From positions 86,839,093-86,903,092 of the forward strand of contig OY726560.1 of the NCBI GenBank assembly GCA_963383645.1: DNA of 64,000 bases, read 5' to 3'. The notes beneath the pieces were generated by a model. It did no database searches, was not told where the DNA came from, and worked only from the letters and a program-made list of their open reading frames with translations. Numbering within the stretch: position 1 is the stretch's first letter; every line of letters begins with the position of its first letter. The translations under genes and the position numbers were made by a program. This DNA is from Muscardinus avellanarius. Its lineage: Eukaryota > Chordata > Mammalia > Rodentia > Gliridae. Below are positions 10,330-22,767 of this stretch, piece by piece.

Positions 10330-10843
10330 TTTTTCCATATTTTATTTTATTTATAAGTTGAACATATTGAAAGTGGTGTACATTTAGATTGTGCTTCATA
10401 CCCCCCCCCATTTTTCTTCCCCCCTTCCAATAACAAGTGTCCAGGTTAACCATGTTATATTTATGCTATTATACATATTCATATGTAGCTCCTCCATTGA
10501 ACAACCTCAGCTTTCTTCCTCTCCTATCCTTCCATTCAAGCTTTGCTGAGATTTCCCCTCCATCATCTGGAGTCCCTCTGGTATTACCACTACTCCCTAG
10601 CTTGGGCATATTAAGAAAACATATGTCCCTTCTTGTTCTGTGCTTGACTAATCTCACTTACATAATGTTCTCCAGTTCCTTTCATCTTCTTGCAAATGAT
10701 ATTATTTTATTCTTTATGGATGAATAGAATTCCATTGTGTGTATTTCCCATAATTTTGCAATCCATTCATCTGTTGATGGAGATCTAGGTTGGTTCCATA
10801 TTTTGGCTATTACAAACTGTGCTGCTATGAACATGGGTGGAGT
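10330..10843 (-). mobile_element. L1 3' end, inverted
   Basis: Begins with T-rich sequence, then 3'UTR (aacatattgaaagtggtgta, the reverse of the 15230 region), then ORF2 C-terminus in antisense (ctccagttcctttcatcttc, attccattgtgtgtatttcc, gttggttccatattttggct). 5'-truncated at about 10843. Confidence 0.85.
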
Positions 10844-13800
10844 TTGCAGAGGCAGACTTCAGGATGGCAATACACAAACCCAGGACTTGCACAGAACTCA
10901 TTAACAGTGACTCCCAATACCCTGACACATAAATACAAAGCTGTAAGAAGCGAGAGAGGGACCCCAACACTCAGAGAGTGAGTTTAGAAGATGACAATAG
11001 GGTACAGAGCAAATAAGGGACATTGAAATACACTACAGAAGCTAACACAATGATAAGACATTCCAATATCATAGGGGCCCACCCCATATTAATAAATTAG
11101 TAGGACTGTTTTTTTTCCTTTCCTTTGTTTTTTTTTTTTTGTTGTTGTTTGTTTGCTTGCTTGCTTTACTTTGTTACATCAAACAGTCGCTAGTTCTTTT
11201 TAATTTGTTTTATTTTTGTTCTTTTTTTCTTTCTGACCTTTTTTTTTGGCTGTTTTTTCTCTTTGATGTATAATAGTTAGCTTTTGTGCCTTGTGTTGTT
11301 ACTTTATTTGTGTTTATTGGCTCCTCCCCCCCATTCCTTTTACAAACTTCTTCACTCTAGCCTATCTATATTCTTCTCTCAAAACTTTTTTCCCTTACTG
11401 TATCTCCTTGTTTAATACTCAAGGTATTTCAAATATCCATACTTAAATATTCTACTAACTATAGGAGTCCTACTATCTAACCTTCTCCCATTCTCAACCA
11501 GATACTACCTTATTATACTTAAATTCTTATTCAACCTAATCATATCCTTTACCTTACCTGACTCCTGTACCCGTCACCTCAGCCCCTCCCCCATCACAAA
11601 CTCTCACTATTGGAAAAAATACTAGTTCCCTGCTTATACCTCTAAACTCCTACTACTAAGACTGAATTAGATAAAAACCACAAAATGTGCCAAAATATTA
11701 GAAAAACAAACATGAGAACCTTGAAAACAAGAGAATTAAGAATAGTGAAGAAACAATGCAAATCACAATTACTGACCTATAAGAAATGCAAGAAGGAGAA
11801 TTTGGAATCCTGATCTACAATATGATGAAAAGGCCTCAAAGCATCTGTACAGGAAATGAGAGAGGAAATAGAGACACTAAGAAAGAATCAGAAAGAGGTC
11901 TGGAATGAAATGAGTCAATAAATGAAATGAAGACAGCAATAGAAATTCTAAAAGATTAGATGAAATGGCAAATAGAATATCATTGTTAGAAGACATCTCA
12001 TTCAAAACTGAAAGCACAGTCAATAGCATACAGAAGTAATTACAGTGACAAAACCTTAATATTCAACAACTATGGGACAATATGAAACGTCCTAAGATAT
12101 GAATAAAAGGAGTTGAAAAGGGGATAGAGTTACAGAAAAAAGGCATTTGTAATCTTTTCAGAGAAGTAATTTCAGAGAATTTTTCCAACATGAAAAGAGA
12201 CTTGAACTTACACATTTAGGAGACATACAAAACACCATTAAGGCAAGATCAAAAAATGACTTCCCCATGCCATGTAATAATCAAAATGACTAACATAGAG
12301 GACAGAAAAGAATCTGCAAAGCAGTAAGAACAAAAGAACAGGTGACATACAGGGACAAAATAATAAAAATTACCCCACACTATACAATCCAAGTCATGAA
12401 TGCCAGGAGAGACTGGTATGATATGATCCAGACCCTGGAAGAAAACAATTTCCAACCAAAATTGTTATATCAAGCAAAATTATTTTCAAAATTGATGGAG
12501 AAACAAAAGTGTTTCAAGATAAGCAGAATATTAAAAGTTCATGAATTCAAAGCCAACACTAGAGAAAATACTTAAAGAAATAAACCATAAAGAAGAAAAA
12601 AGAAGCAAGTTACAGAACCAGAGAAGAGATGAAGTTCATCAGTAGGGCATTTAAGTAAAGAAGAAACAACATTATACCAAACAGAAGTTAGAACACAAAA
12701 TGACAGGAAACAAAAATCATATTTCAACAATAATTCTGAATGTCAAAGGACTTAATCACTAATTTAAAGACATAGACTGGCAATGTGAACTTAAAAAATA
12801 ATCCAAATATGTTGTTTGCAAAAAAAAATCACCTTAAAGCCAAAGACATTCACAGACTGAAAGTGAAAGAATGGAAAAAGACATATGCCAATGGAGACCA
12901 AAACAGGCAGGGGTAGAAAAGTTGATATCCAACAAAATAGACTCTAAGCTAAAACACATCAGAAGAGACAAAGCATGGCACTTCCTTTTACTAAAAGGAA
13001 CAATCCAGCCAGGCGTGGTGGCGCATGCTCGTAATCCCCGTGCTTGGGAGGCGGAGACAGGAGGATCACGCTGGTTCGGAGCCAGTCTCGCTGGTTTAAG
13101 AGACCCTGTTTCAAAATTAAAAATATAAAATAGGTCTGGGAGTGTAGCCCAGAGGTAGAAGGGCTTCCAGGAACCCCAGTGCCACCAAAAAAAATAAATA
13201 AATAAATAAAAGGAACAATCCATCAAGAAGATATAATGATAGTAAATGTTTATGCCCCAAATGTGGGTGCAGCCACATTCGTAAAGCAAACCCTCTTGGA
13301 CATCAGATCTCAAATAGACCCAAATAAAATAATAGTGGGAGATTTCTACACATCTCTCACACCACTGGATCAATCTTCAAGGCAAAAGATGAGCAAAGAC
13401 TCTTTAGAACTAAAGAAATCTATAAGCCAAATGGACCTATTAGACATATACAGAATATTTCATCCAGGACCAGCAGAATACACATTCTTCTCAGCAGCCC
13501 ATGGAACCTTCTCCAAAATAGATCACAACCTGGAACAAAAAGCAAGCACCAGCAAATTCAAAAGATGTAATATACTTCCCTGCATCTTTTTAGAACATAA
13601 TGGAATAAAAACAAGAGGAAATGCAAAAGAAACTATTTAAATACCTGGAGATTGAATGATACACTATTGAAAGACGAGTGGGTAAGATCAGAAATGAGGG
13701 GAGAAATAAAAAAATGTCTGGAAATAAATAAAAATGGAGAAAAAATGTACCAAAATCTATGGTACACATTGAAGGCAGTTTTAAGGGGAAAGTTTATAGC

Positions 13801-15262
13801 ATTGAGTGACTACATAAGAAGAACAGAGAGTCACCAAGTAAACAAACTATTGACACAACTCATGGACCTAGAAAGACTACAACAATCTAATCCCAAATCC
13901 AGCAGAAAGCAGAAAATTATTAAAATTAGAGCAGAAATATATGATGTAGAGAACAACAACAAAAAAAATACAAAGAATCAACAAAACAAAAATGGTTCTT
14001 TGCAAAGATTAGTAGGATTGACAAACCTACTAAAAGAAAGAGAATCAACTCAAATTATTAAAATCAGAAATGAAAAATGATACATTACCATAGACAGTGG
14101 GGAAATTCAAAGGGTTATCAAAAACTAATTTGAAAATCTATACTCCAATAGACTGGAAAACATGGAAGCATTTCATAGATTTCTAAGCACTTATAACCTA
14201 CCTAAACTGAACCGAGGACATAAGAAACTTAAACCAACCAATAACAACCAAAGATACAGAAACAGCAATAAAAATTTCTGCCATCAAAGAAAAGTCCAGG
14301 CCCTGATAGGTTTCTAGCTGAATTCTACAATACTTTCAGTGAAGAACTAATACCAATACTTCACAACTTTTTCCTGGAATTTGAAAGAGAAGGAGTTCTC
14401 CCAAATTCTTTTTATGAGGACAGTATCACATTAATCCCCAAACTAAATAAAGATACCTCAGGAAAGTAAAATTACAGGTCAGTATCCTTAATGAACATAG
14501 ATGCAAAAATTCTAAACAAAATACTAGCTCTTTGCATTCAAAACCATATCAAAAGAATTATACACCATGACCAAGTTGGTTTCATCCCAGAAAAGCAAGG
14601 CTGGTTTGACATATGCAAATCAATACACACTATTCACCACAGAAAACTAGGAATAGAATAACCATATGATCCAGCTATACCACTCCTGGGTATTTTTCCA
14701 AAGGGGCTGAAAGCAGAGAACTACAGTAATATATGCATACTCATGTTCATAGCCGCACAATTTAGAATAGTTAAAATATGGAACCACCCTAGGTCTCCAT
14801 CAATAGATGAATGGATTGAAAAATTATGCAAAAGAAACTATTTAATGGAAGAAATGGAATTCTATTCAGCTACAAAAAACAACAAAATAATGCCAGTTGC
14901 AAGAAGATGGAAATATCTGGAGAACATTATGTTAAGTGAGATCAGCCAAACACAGAGAAGAAATATATATATTCTTTAATATATCTAAACTAGGTAGTAT
15001 TAGGGATTCCAGAGGGACTCCAGATATTGGAAGGTAAATCTCAGCAAAGCTAGAATGGAAAGATAGGAGAGGAAGAAGGCTGAGGTTGATTAATGGAGGA
15101 GCTACAAATGAATATGTGTGAAAGTATGAATATAGCATGGTTACCCTTACACTCATTGTTGGGAGGGGGGAAGGTGAAAGGGGAGGTAAGAGGGCACCAA
15201 GCACAGTCTAAATGTATACTATTTTCAATATGTTTCACATATAAATAAAATATAAAAGAAAA
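10844..15262 (+). mobile_element. old L1, internally deleted, interrupted by a SINE
   Basis: Leader with a long T-rich stretch (11100-11600); ORF1 remnants (about 11700-12640; coiled-coil-like, then QVMNARRDWYDMIQTLEENN at 12389-12448); ORF2 endonuclease and early RT (12700-14640), with landmarks ccaaatggacctattagaca, ttcatccaggaccagcagaa and accatgaccaagttggtttc. Then an abrupt jump at about 14644 to the ORF2 C-terminus (tatgatccagctataccact) and 3'UTR to about 15262. The missing part covers most of the RT domain, including the FADD active site. A SINE sits at 13008-13207. Multiple stops; inactive. Confidence 0.85.
13008..13207 (+). mobile_element. B1-dID SINE (type B) with 15-bp TSD inside L1 ORF2
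   Basis: gccaggcgtggtggcgcatgc, cttgggaggcggagacagga, gtctgggagtgtagcccaga, tail aaaataaataaa. Flanked by aaaaggaacaatcca at 12993-13007 and 13208-13222. Removing one TSD copy restores the L1 sequence (aaggaacaatccatcaagaa), so it is younger than the host L1. Confidence 0.95.
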
Positions 15263-15272
15263 AGAAGGAGGA

Positions 15273-15330
15273 AGTGAGGGTGTAGCTGGCTGGTAGAATG
15301 TCCCTGGGTTCAACTTCCAGTACCAAAATT
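15273..15330 (+). mobile_element. solitary SINE right monomer
   Basis: gagggtgtagctggctggta, gaatgtccctgggttcaactt, ccagtacc resemble the ID-like half without a B1 half. It directly follows the A-rich L1 tail. Confidence 0.55.
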
Positions 15331-15480
15331 AAGAAGTGCTTTCTAAAGCACAGATAAGAGCTCATCAGAGCAGTGCTCTGTGATGTTCTCAGAGGAGGCT
15401 CACAGAGCCGGGGGTGGTAAATGGACTTGTAAGCCTGCAAAATATAGCCACTATCTAGAATGTTAACAAAAAAGACAGGA

Positions 15481-15485
<5 letters not shown>

Positions 15486-15569
<84 letters not shown>

Positions 15570-15685
15570 GAGAGAGGAGAGAGGAGAGAGGAGAGAGGAG
15601 AGAGGAGAGAGGAGAGAGGAGAGAGGAGAGAAGAGAGAAGAGAGAAGAGAGAAGAAAGAAGAAGGAGGGAAAAAGGAAGGAAGGG
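15486..15685. repeat. (GA)n grading into 7-bp purine repeats
   Basis: About 38 AG units (15486-15562), then ggagaga heptamers (about 15562-15625), then gaagaga heptamers, then aaggagg-type purines. About 200 bases of uninterrupted polypurine on this strand. ORFs of Arg/Glu repeats are artefacts. Confidence 0.95.
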
Positions 15686-15689
15686 ACTA

Positions 15690-16998
15690 AAACAGACTAC
15701 TGCAGGATTTGGGGACCTTCAAGAGCCTTACAAACATTCCATGCTGTCTTCTTGCTGTTTGCTGATGTGCAAGTTAATATAGCATAAATTTTGAGGGGAA
15801 GAAGAAATTACTTCATCCATATTTAAAGACTTTTAATTATCTTTTAGGCAGCATGTCTCTGTAAAATGAACGTCATGTAGTAGTAATTTAACTGACATTG
15901 AAATTCAGTGAATTGAAAATGTTTATTGCTTCCCAGATATGTGTTTATTCTTTTTTAGTTTGTGCTCAGCACCTTTATTGGATTGGCATACCTGCACTTA
16001 TTTAGCCTGCCCAGAAGCATTTTATCTTTCTGATACATAAGAATTATGTTTTGAGGCATAGGTTAGCTAGAAGTAGATAAATCACTCTAAGCTCTCCTGA
16101 TGTGAAACAGTCCTACCTTTTTTAGCGCTTGGGCACAGCCTATTGGAGCTTCCTAAGTGTAAAGCATTTCTCTCCAAGTCCCTTCATCCCCTTCTGATGC
16201 CAAACTGAGGTTCAATGAGACAAAGCTAAATTACTTGGTAGCACTTTGCAAGTAGTAATGGTCATTGCTCTTAGCATCAGAACTGGGGTTCCAGGCCCTC
16301 AGCAACACAAAGGGCTTAGCTATTCAGCCCCCTTTACAACAGGTTTTTCTCAAGGACTTACACTATTTTAATAGCAATATCAAACTACAAATTTTGTCTT
16401 CTATAACTTTTATTCTGAAGGTTGTTAATAGATAATCTGGCTAATATCTGATGTGCTACCTCTAAAATTGGAAAGCTATCATTTGATTTCAATCACACAT
16501 GTTGAAAGATCTGTACTCATATGCAAGTTGCCATAAGCCATGCTCACTATTCATCTACAAATAGAGGACAGTTAAATAAAATTTCTTTGGGCAGATATTA
16601 GAAGAACTTATTAATATACTCACCAGAAATAAACATAAAATGTAATATGGGTTAATAAAATAATTTAATTACTTTATCTACTGCTGTGTCAAAAGGAACA
16701 TCAATATGAGGAACTATGTCTCTGTCTTAAAATAATAAGCTCTGGATGAGTTAATTAATTAATTAATTTATTTATTTATTTTTATTTTTTAGTATTAGGC
16801 CTGCAGGTAGAATACTGACTGATTTTATTTACCATGCTAGGTTACTTTTTATCAAGATTTTTAATAATTTCAGAATCATATATATTCATTTTGGAAAATC
16901 CAGTCAAGGACAAAGAAACAATAACATAATTCCACTCTTTCAGGGATAGCAATTAGCATAGCAGAAAATGGACAGTAACACCTTAAAAAAGATTTTCT
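15690..16998. other. apparently unique DNA, no gene seen
   Basis: About 1.3 kb with no SINE or L1 signature except a small (TTAA/TTTA)n patch at 16750-16790. Moderately balanced composition for this window. No convincing exon. Confidence 0.4.
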
Positions 16999-17197
16999 AA
17001 CTGGGCATGGTGGCACAGACCTGTTATCCCAAGCACTTGGGAGGCTGAGACAGGAGGATCAAAGGTTCAAGGCCATCCTTAGCAATTTAGAGAAAATCTG
17101 TTTTAAAAGAAAAAAAGAAATAAAAAGAAAAGGCTGAGTGTGTAGCTCAGAGGTAGAACATTACTGGGTTCAATCCCCAGTACTAAACAAACAAGGA

Positions 17198-17261
<64 letters not shown>

Positions 17262-17262
17262 A
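16999..17262 (+). mobile_element. B1-dID SINE with long (AAAG)n tail
   Basis: actgggcatggtggcacaga, gggaggctgagacaggagga, then ggctgagtgtgtagctcaga and cccagtactaaac; tail of about 16 AAAG units (17196-17262). The right monomer is closer to the tRNA-like ancestor (gtgtagctcagaggtag). Confidence 0.9.
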
Positions 17263-17911
17263 GCCTCAGAAAGGATTCCTGTAGATATTAATCTTTGGAT
17301 TCGAGGAATAAGAAGGTGAACCCTGAAGAAAGGGTGCCAGAATTAATCCAGTCACAGATTAATGAGCTGATTAATTAACATGCAAAGGCAAGGAAACTGA
17401 GTATCCTCATGAATTGTTAGAATGAAGTAATTAGTGTAATACAAAACTTCAACTATTCATTTAAAATATTGGTAATTTAACACTGAATGCACAGCGCCTT
17501 ATAAAATTCTGTGGAAAAGAAAAAAGGCTGAAGACTGGCTTTTGCTCACAACAGTCTGCAGCCTAGTTGCTGTAGAAACAGTATCTACATGAAGATCAAC
17601 TTTTTTCATCCTCCCAATATTAAAAGCAACCTCAGATCCCTGTCATCCTCTTGCTGAAGGCCAGGCACCTGCTTCCCATACAGGCAAGGAGGGAGGGCAA
17701 AGCCTTGCCCTCAAGCAGTTTTCAGCCAGTGTCAGGACTCTTAAAATAAAACTAACAAATCCAGAATGGAGTGACACATAGGGCAGCATGGAGACAGGAG
17801 GGAAGGACATGGATGCCAGGCTGGATGGTGCCAGCAAAGGACCCCGAGAGGACAGTGCTGCAGGTAGTAGAAACTAACGAGATGACGCAGGGAGCAAAGG
17901 GCAGAAGGCAC
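17263..17911. other. unique DNA with a homeodomain-motif-rich core
   Basis: No repeat or gene recognised. At 17340-17440 several AT-core motifs cluster: ttaatgagctgattaattaa (17359-17378), an octamer-like atgcaaa and a taattag. A regulatory role is only a guess. The remainder to 17911 is ordinary. Confidence 0.3.
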
Positions 17912-18630
17912 TTCTTTTTTTTTTTTTAAGTTACTTTATTACTACTTTGAAACCATAGATCATGGTCAGTACACACAGCTCTTGTGTGTTTCCCTCCACA
18001 TCTCACTTGCTCCCTGCTCCTTCCTCCCACGCATAGTAGTGAAATTGCTAGTAATACCTTCACAGGTTGCCACAGTATTATTTGAACTGCTTCCTTCCTC
18101 AATCCTCTCTCTCCTTCTCCCTAATTCTTTCCCTCAAGCCCCTTTTCCTACTCTACAAATCTCTCTCCATATTATTTTAAATCCCTTAGATTTCCTATTT
18201 TTCTCTCTAGTTTCCACATATGAGAAAAAAATACTCCACAGCCTTCTGGGATTGGCCAATTTCACTTAGAATAATATTCTCTAGTTCTATCCACTTTCCA
18301 ACAAATGATATGTTTTTGTTTTTATTTATGGCTAAGTGGAATTTAATCTGTTGATGGATGCCTGAGCTGGTTCCATAATTTGGCTACTGTGATCTGTGCT
18401 GATGAAAACATAGGTATGCATGTATCACAGTGGTATTCTGACTTTAATTATTTAAAAATTACTGAGGAGTAATATAGCTAGACCATACGGTGTTTGCATT
18501 CCTAATCTTTTGAGGAACCTATCTGATGTTCAAAATGGTTATTTAAAATTTACAATTCCAACAACAGTGTTTACAAGTTCCTATTTACCCACATTCTCAA
18601 TTGCTAGTGTGGAAGGTACTTCTAATAGCC
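17912..18630 (-). mobile_element. L1 3' end, inverted, old
   Basis: Poly(T) at 17917-17928, 3'UTR in antisense, then ORF2 end landmarks ttggccaatttcacttagaa, gttgatggatgcctgagctg, ccataatttggctactgtga, caattccaacaacagtgt. 5'-truncated near 18630. Confidence 0.85.
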
Positions 18631-18947
18631 ATGAGTAAAGAGGTGGGAAATTCTTACTTTTCATCAAACCAACCCCAACCAATTGGAAAATAATAACTAT
18701 GAAAACAGACAAATTTATAAATATTACTTAATATATTTAGGATTCTAGAAATCTGCAATTTGTGCAACAGTAGTATGAACCTTCTTGTGGATATGCTGCT
18801 AACCCACTCTCTCCCTCCCAACTGAACTCAGTGAAGGTAACAGGGACACTGGCCAGGAAAACCAGTCCTTTGCTAACAAGAGGTGTTAACTTGATCTGGA
18901 ACACAGAGGATATGCATATGATTACTCGCATTGTCATTAGTTTTGAA

Positions 18948-19070
18948 ACAGGATCTTTCTAAGTAGCTGAGTGACTTTGTTAAGTTGCTGAGGCTGGCCT
19001 CGAAACTGTGATCCTCCTGTCTTTGCCTCCCAAGTATTGGAACTGTAGAAGTGTACCACTCTGTCCAGCT
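18948..19070 (-). mobile_element. SINE B1 half only, inverted
   Basis: ttttgaaacaggatctttct, ttgctgaggctggcctcgaa, cctcccaagtattggaactg, ctctgtccagc. The right monomer is missing. Confidence 0.75.
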
Positions 19071-19574
19071 TAGTATTTGCAATACTTTAAGAAAATAAAT
19101 GGGAAGAATGTAGACACACCATTGGCCTCTCCCTTTTCCTGGAGAAATAAGTACATGTTTATTTAGAAGAAGAAAATGGAAGGGGAAAGCACCCTTCACA
19201 CTACTACTGGAATTAACTCTAGAAAGCCCCAGAAAGGAAAGGCAGAAAGTAAAAGCTGAAGCAGTTTTGGAACCTTCCAGAACTTTTAATATGATCCCAA
19301 ACCACACACAGCTGGCTTAGGAGCATTTGGAAACCTCACTGTAGGGAGCTATCTACAATCACTGACTTACACTTGACTTTTTACTGAGCCCTTCAGAACA
19401 AAGGATGATCCCTAAGGACACAAAGTAAAAAATAAAATAATAAACAGAGATATCAGGCACTGAATACCACTGGACAGAGGGATCTCTCACATTAGGTTAA
19501 AGTAATACACTAAAAAGAAAAAAGACTCCCAAGAAACAGACAATATCAGGACAAAATCTAAAATGTAAAAACTC
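19071..19574. other. no recognisable feature
   Basis: Apparently unique. The minus-strand frame reaching 19307 partly overlaps the SINE and shows no known domain. Confidence 0.4.
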
Positions 19575-19747
19575 AACCCAGGTGTCTTGCTCCCATTTAT
19601 AGTTAATTCCAGTACCTGGGAGGCTGAGGCAGGAAGATCACATATTGAAGATCAGCCTCAGCAGTTTAGCAAGACCCTGTTTGAAAATAAAAAGGGCTAA
19701 AGGGCTGGGGGTATAGCTCAGTGGTAGAATGCCCCTGGCTTCCATCC

Positions 19748-19815
<68 letters not shown>

Positions 19816-19816
19816 A
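19575..19816 (+). mobile_element. B1-dID SINE with (AAAG)n tail
   Basis: acccaggtgtcttgctccca, gggaggctgaggcaggaaga, gggctgggggtatagctcag, tggtagaatgcccctggc; tail of AAAG units from about 19750. The right half is close to the ID/tRNA consensus. Confidence 0.9.
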
Positions 19817-20029
19817 AAGGAAATGAGAAAGAACTTAAAATGACCTAAGTAAATGGAATGCCCTCTCATGTTCTTTGGCTGGAAAACTTCTTCACATTGT
19901 TGAGATGTCAATGGATTCAATAAACTCACTACTAAAATTTCAGCAGTATTTTTTACAAAAAATTGCCTTATATGTGAGTATACATATATATGTATATGTT
20001 TTGTGTTTATTATTTCTCACAAGCCTCTG

Positions 20030-20600
20030 AGGCTTTATTTTTTGTTCTTTTTTCTTTCTGTCTCCAGATTGTATAATTTTATTGATATAGCTTCAAGTTC
20101 ACTGATTTCTTTTCTTATAACACCTCAAATGTGTAATTGAAAGTATCCTGTGTGTTATTTTTTAGAGTTGTCTTATTTTTCTCTAGAAATTTTAATTGGT
20201 TACATTTACAATTTATACATCCTTATTGGGATTCTTTGTTTGAGGTGTTTTCAAATGTTACTCTAGTTGCTATTCATGCCAATGAAGTACACTTTCAGAA
20301 TTCAAAATTAGCAGTTTTTAATATTCAGGATTGTGCAAAAAATGGTGCTAAGTAATTTTAGAGGATTTTCATGACTCTAGTATGAACCTTATACATTAGC
20401 AGAAGTCACCTGCGTAATCAATTACTCATTCATGTTTCTTTACCTATGCATTTGCCTATTCTGGACATTTCCTATCAACAAAATCACACAATATATGATG
20501 AATTTCTGCATCTGCCTTGTTTCTCAGACCATACTATTTTCAAGGTTTATGCAATGGCTGGAAATTTTGAATGCATAAACCCAGTGGCGGGTGTAAATGA
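20030..20600 (-). mobile_element. ancient L1 fragments, inverted
   Basis: cttcaagttcactgatttct and tttaattggttacatttaca, then ttgcctattctggacatttc and aatcacacaatatatgatg, resemble antisense segments of old mammalian L1 non-coding and 3' regions. Heavily diverged; boundaries approximate. Confidence 0.5.
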
Positions 20601-20665
20601 GCTCAAAGTGGGTAAATTAGAGAACTTCACCCCTAGATACATCATCATCAAATTACAAAGTTCAA

Positions 20666-21043
20666 ATTGGGCATGGTGGTGCACATTTTTTTTTTTTTTT
20701 TTGGTGGTACTGGGATTCCTGGAAGCCCTTCTACCTCCGGGCTACACTCCCAGACCTATTTTTACAGTTTTTTATTTGGAAACAGGGTCTCCTAAGCTAG
20801 CACGTGCGGCTGGCTTCGAACCTGTGCGATCCTCCTGTCTCTGCCTCCCAAGCGTGGAGATTACAAGTTGCGCCACCACGCCCGGCGTGATGCACATCTT
20901 TAATCCCAGTGCTTGGAAGGTTAGGAAAGTAGGATCATATGAATGAGGCCAGCCTCAGCTATACAGGGAGATTTTGATCCAAAATAAAAATAAAAAGGGC
21001 TGGGTGTGTAGCTCAGAGTTAGAAGTTCCTGGGTTTAATCCTC

Positions 21044-21080
<37 letters not shown>
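20666..21080 (+). mobile_element. B1-dID SINE split by another SINE, (AC)n tail
   Basis: Left end gggcatggtggtgcacat at about 20668-20685. It continues after the insert at gtgatgcacatctttaatcc (20887 on), with gggctgggtgtgtagctcag and a tail of about 20 AC units to 21080. Confidence 0.9.
20686..20886 (-). mobile_element. type B SINE nested in a SINE, inverted
   Basis: Poly(T), ggtggtactgggattcctgg, ctacactcccagacctattt, acagggtctcctaagctagc, ctgcctcccaagcgtggaga, ending accacgcccggc. Near-identical flanks (gtggtgcacattttt and gtgatgcacatcttt) look like its TSD within the host SINE. Confidence 0.92.
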
Positions 21081-21082
<2 letters not shown>

Positions 21083-21096
21083 CATTTTTAAATTTT

Positions 21097-21272
21097 TCTT
21101 GTGGTGTTAAGTATTGTACCCAGGGTTATTTTACCTCTAAGCTACTCCCCCAGCCATATTTTATTTTATTTTTTTTATATTGAAACAGAGTCTCACTATG
21201 TTGCTTGGAGTTTTGCTAAACTGCTGAGGCTCTCTGTGAAACTACTATTCTCAGTACCACCACATCTGGCTA
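21097..21272 (-). mobile_element. B1-dID SINE, inverted, old
   Basis: gtattgtacccagggttatt, agctactcccccagccatat, gaaacagagtctcactatgt, gctgaggctctctgtgaa, ending accacatctggct. Confidence 0.8.
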
Positions 21273-21800
21273 ACTTGACCATTCTTTTACAGTTCAATTA
21301 ACATTCGTAGAACACTTCATCCAAGAACAGCAAAATGTACACCACATCAGTGTTCACATCAACATCCTTAACTACAGTGAGCCCTACACTCTAAAACAAC
21401 TTTCACAAAATGCAAAGGATTACAATTATCCAGTTTGCTCTCTGCTTAAAGCAAAGTTAAATTGAAAAGTAAAACCAAAAATATAATTGGAAATATTCAA
21501 ACATTGAAAAGCCGTATGCTTAACCATACGTACTAAATATAGCATGACTTTAATGAATGCAGTGAGAGCAGAAAGTAGAAAAAAATGTTATGACTTTAGT
21601 AGTTTAAATTACGTAAAACTTTTGCAAATCAAATATATGAACTTCCAGTTTAAGAAACTAGAAATAAAGACATCAATTAAATCCAAGGAAAATAGAAGCA
21701 AGCAAATGAAAGAGATTATAGCCAACAGAAATAAAATAGAAAGCAGACGTATTTAAAAGAAAAAAAAAAAAAACCCTAAAACTAGCTTTTAAAAACTATC

Positions 21801-22009
21801 AAGCCAGGCGTGGTGGCGCACACTTGCAATCCCCGCGCTTGGGAGGCAGAGACAGGAGGATGGCGCAGGTTCGAAGCCAGCCAGACTAGCTTAAGAGACC
21901 CTGTTTCCAAATAAAAAATATAAAATAGGCCTGGGAGTGTAGCCCGGAGGTAGAAGGGTTTTCAGGAACCCTAGTACCACCAAAAACAAAAAAAACCAAA
22001 AAATCAAAA
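21801..22009 (+). mobile_element. type B SINE, first of an adjacent pair
   Basis: agccaggcgtggtggcgcac, cttgggaggcagagacagga, gcctgggagtgtagcccgga, ggaaccctagtaccacc. Sharper consensus than its neighbour, so probably inserted later at the neighbour's 5' edge. Confidence 0.92.
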
Positions 22010-22215
22010 TATGCTGGGTATAGTAATCCCAGTACTTTGAGTCTGAGACAGAAAGATTAAAGATTAGATGCCAGCCTCAGCAGTGTAGCAAGACGCTCAG
22101 CAACCTAAAGAGACTCTGTTTCAAAACAAACAACAACAACAGCAAAATGGGATGAGGTTATAGCTTAGAAGTAGAATGCCTCTGGATTTAATCCCTAGAA
22201 CCACAAAACAAAATA
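22010..22215 (+). mobile_element. B1-dID SINE, second of pair, shared outer TSD
   Basis: tgctgggtatagtaatccca, gccagcctcagcagtgtagc, gtagaatgcctctggattta. The pair is bracketed by aaaaactatc at 21791-21800 and 22216-22225, after which the ancient L1 resumes. Confidence 0.85.
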
Positions 22216-22409
22216 AAAAACTATCGAAACAGAATGGATAAAACCTTAGATATACTAATCATGAAAAAATACAGGAGACACAAACTACCGGAATCTGGAA
22301 GGAAGAACAGAACTGTGGACTCTAGAGAAATGTAGAGGTGTAGCAGAAAATTATGAATGACTTCTTTTTGCCAGCAAATTAGACAACATAAATGTAAGGA
22401 ATATACATA

Positions 22410-22629
22410 TTTCTTTCTTTCTTTTTTATTTTGAAGTACTGGGCATTGAACCCAGTGACACGGTACCTCTGGGCTATAACCCCAGCCTGATTTTTATTCT
22501 TTATTTTGAAACAGGGTTTCACTAAGTTGCAGAGGACCTCACTAATAGCTGAGGCTGGCCACAAACCTGCAATCCTCCTGTTTCAGCCTTCCAAGTACTG
22601 GGATTATAAGCATGCATCACCATGCCTGG
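22410..22629 (-). mobile_element. B1-dID SINE (type A), inverted
   Basis: (TTTC)n tail, gtactgggcattgaacccag, ctataaccccagcctgattt, gaaacagggtttcactaagt, tgcagaggacctcactaata, ending accatgcctgg. Confidence 0.9.
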
Positions 22630-22662
22630 TTAGGAATAGAAGAACATAAATAACAAAACTGG

Positions 22663-22663
<1 letters not shown>

Positions 22664-22718
<55 letters not shown>
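22664..22718. repeat. (AT)n microsatellite
   Basis: About 27 uninterrupted AT units. Confidence 0.97.
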
Positions 22719-22722
<4 letters not shown>

Positions 22723-22767
22723 TCTATAGCAAGAAAAAAATAAAATTGGTAGTTGAAAATATTCTCA

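Noticed and set aside
12834..13373. 179-residue minus-strand ORF
   Set aside because: It crosses an L1 ORF2 and an inserted SINE in antisense; no gene.
15460..15690. Arg/Glu repeat ORF
   Set aside because: Produced entirely by the GA polypurine tract.
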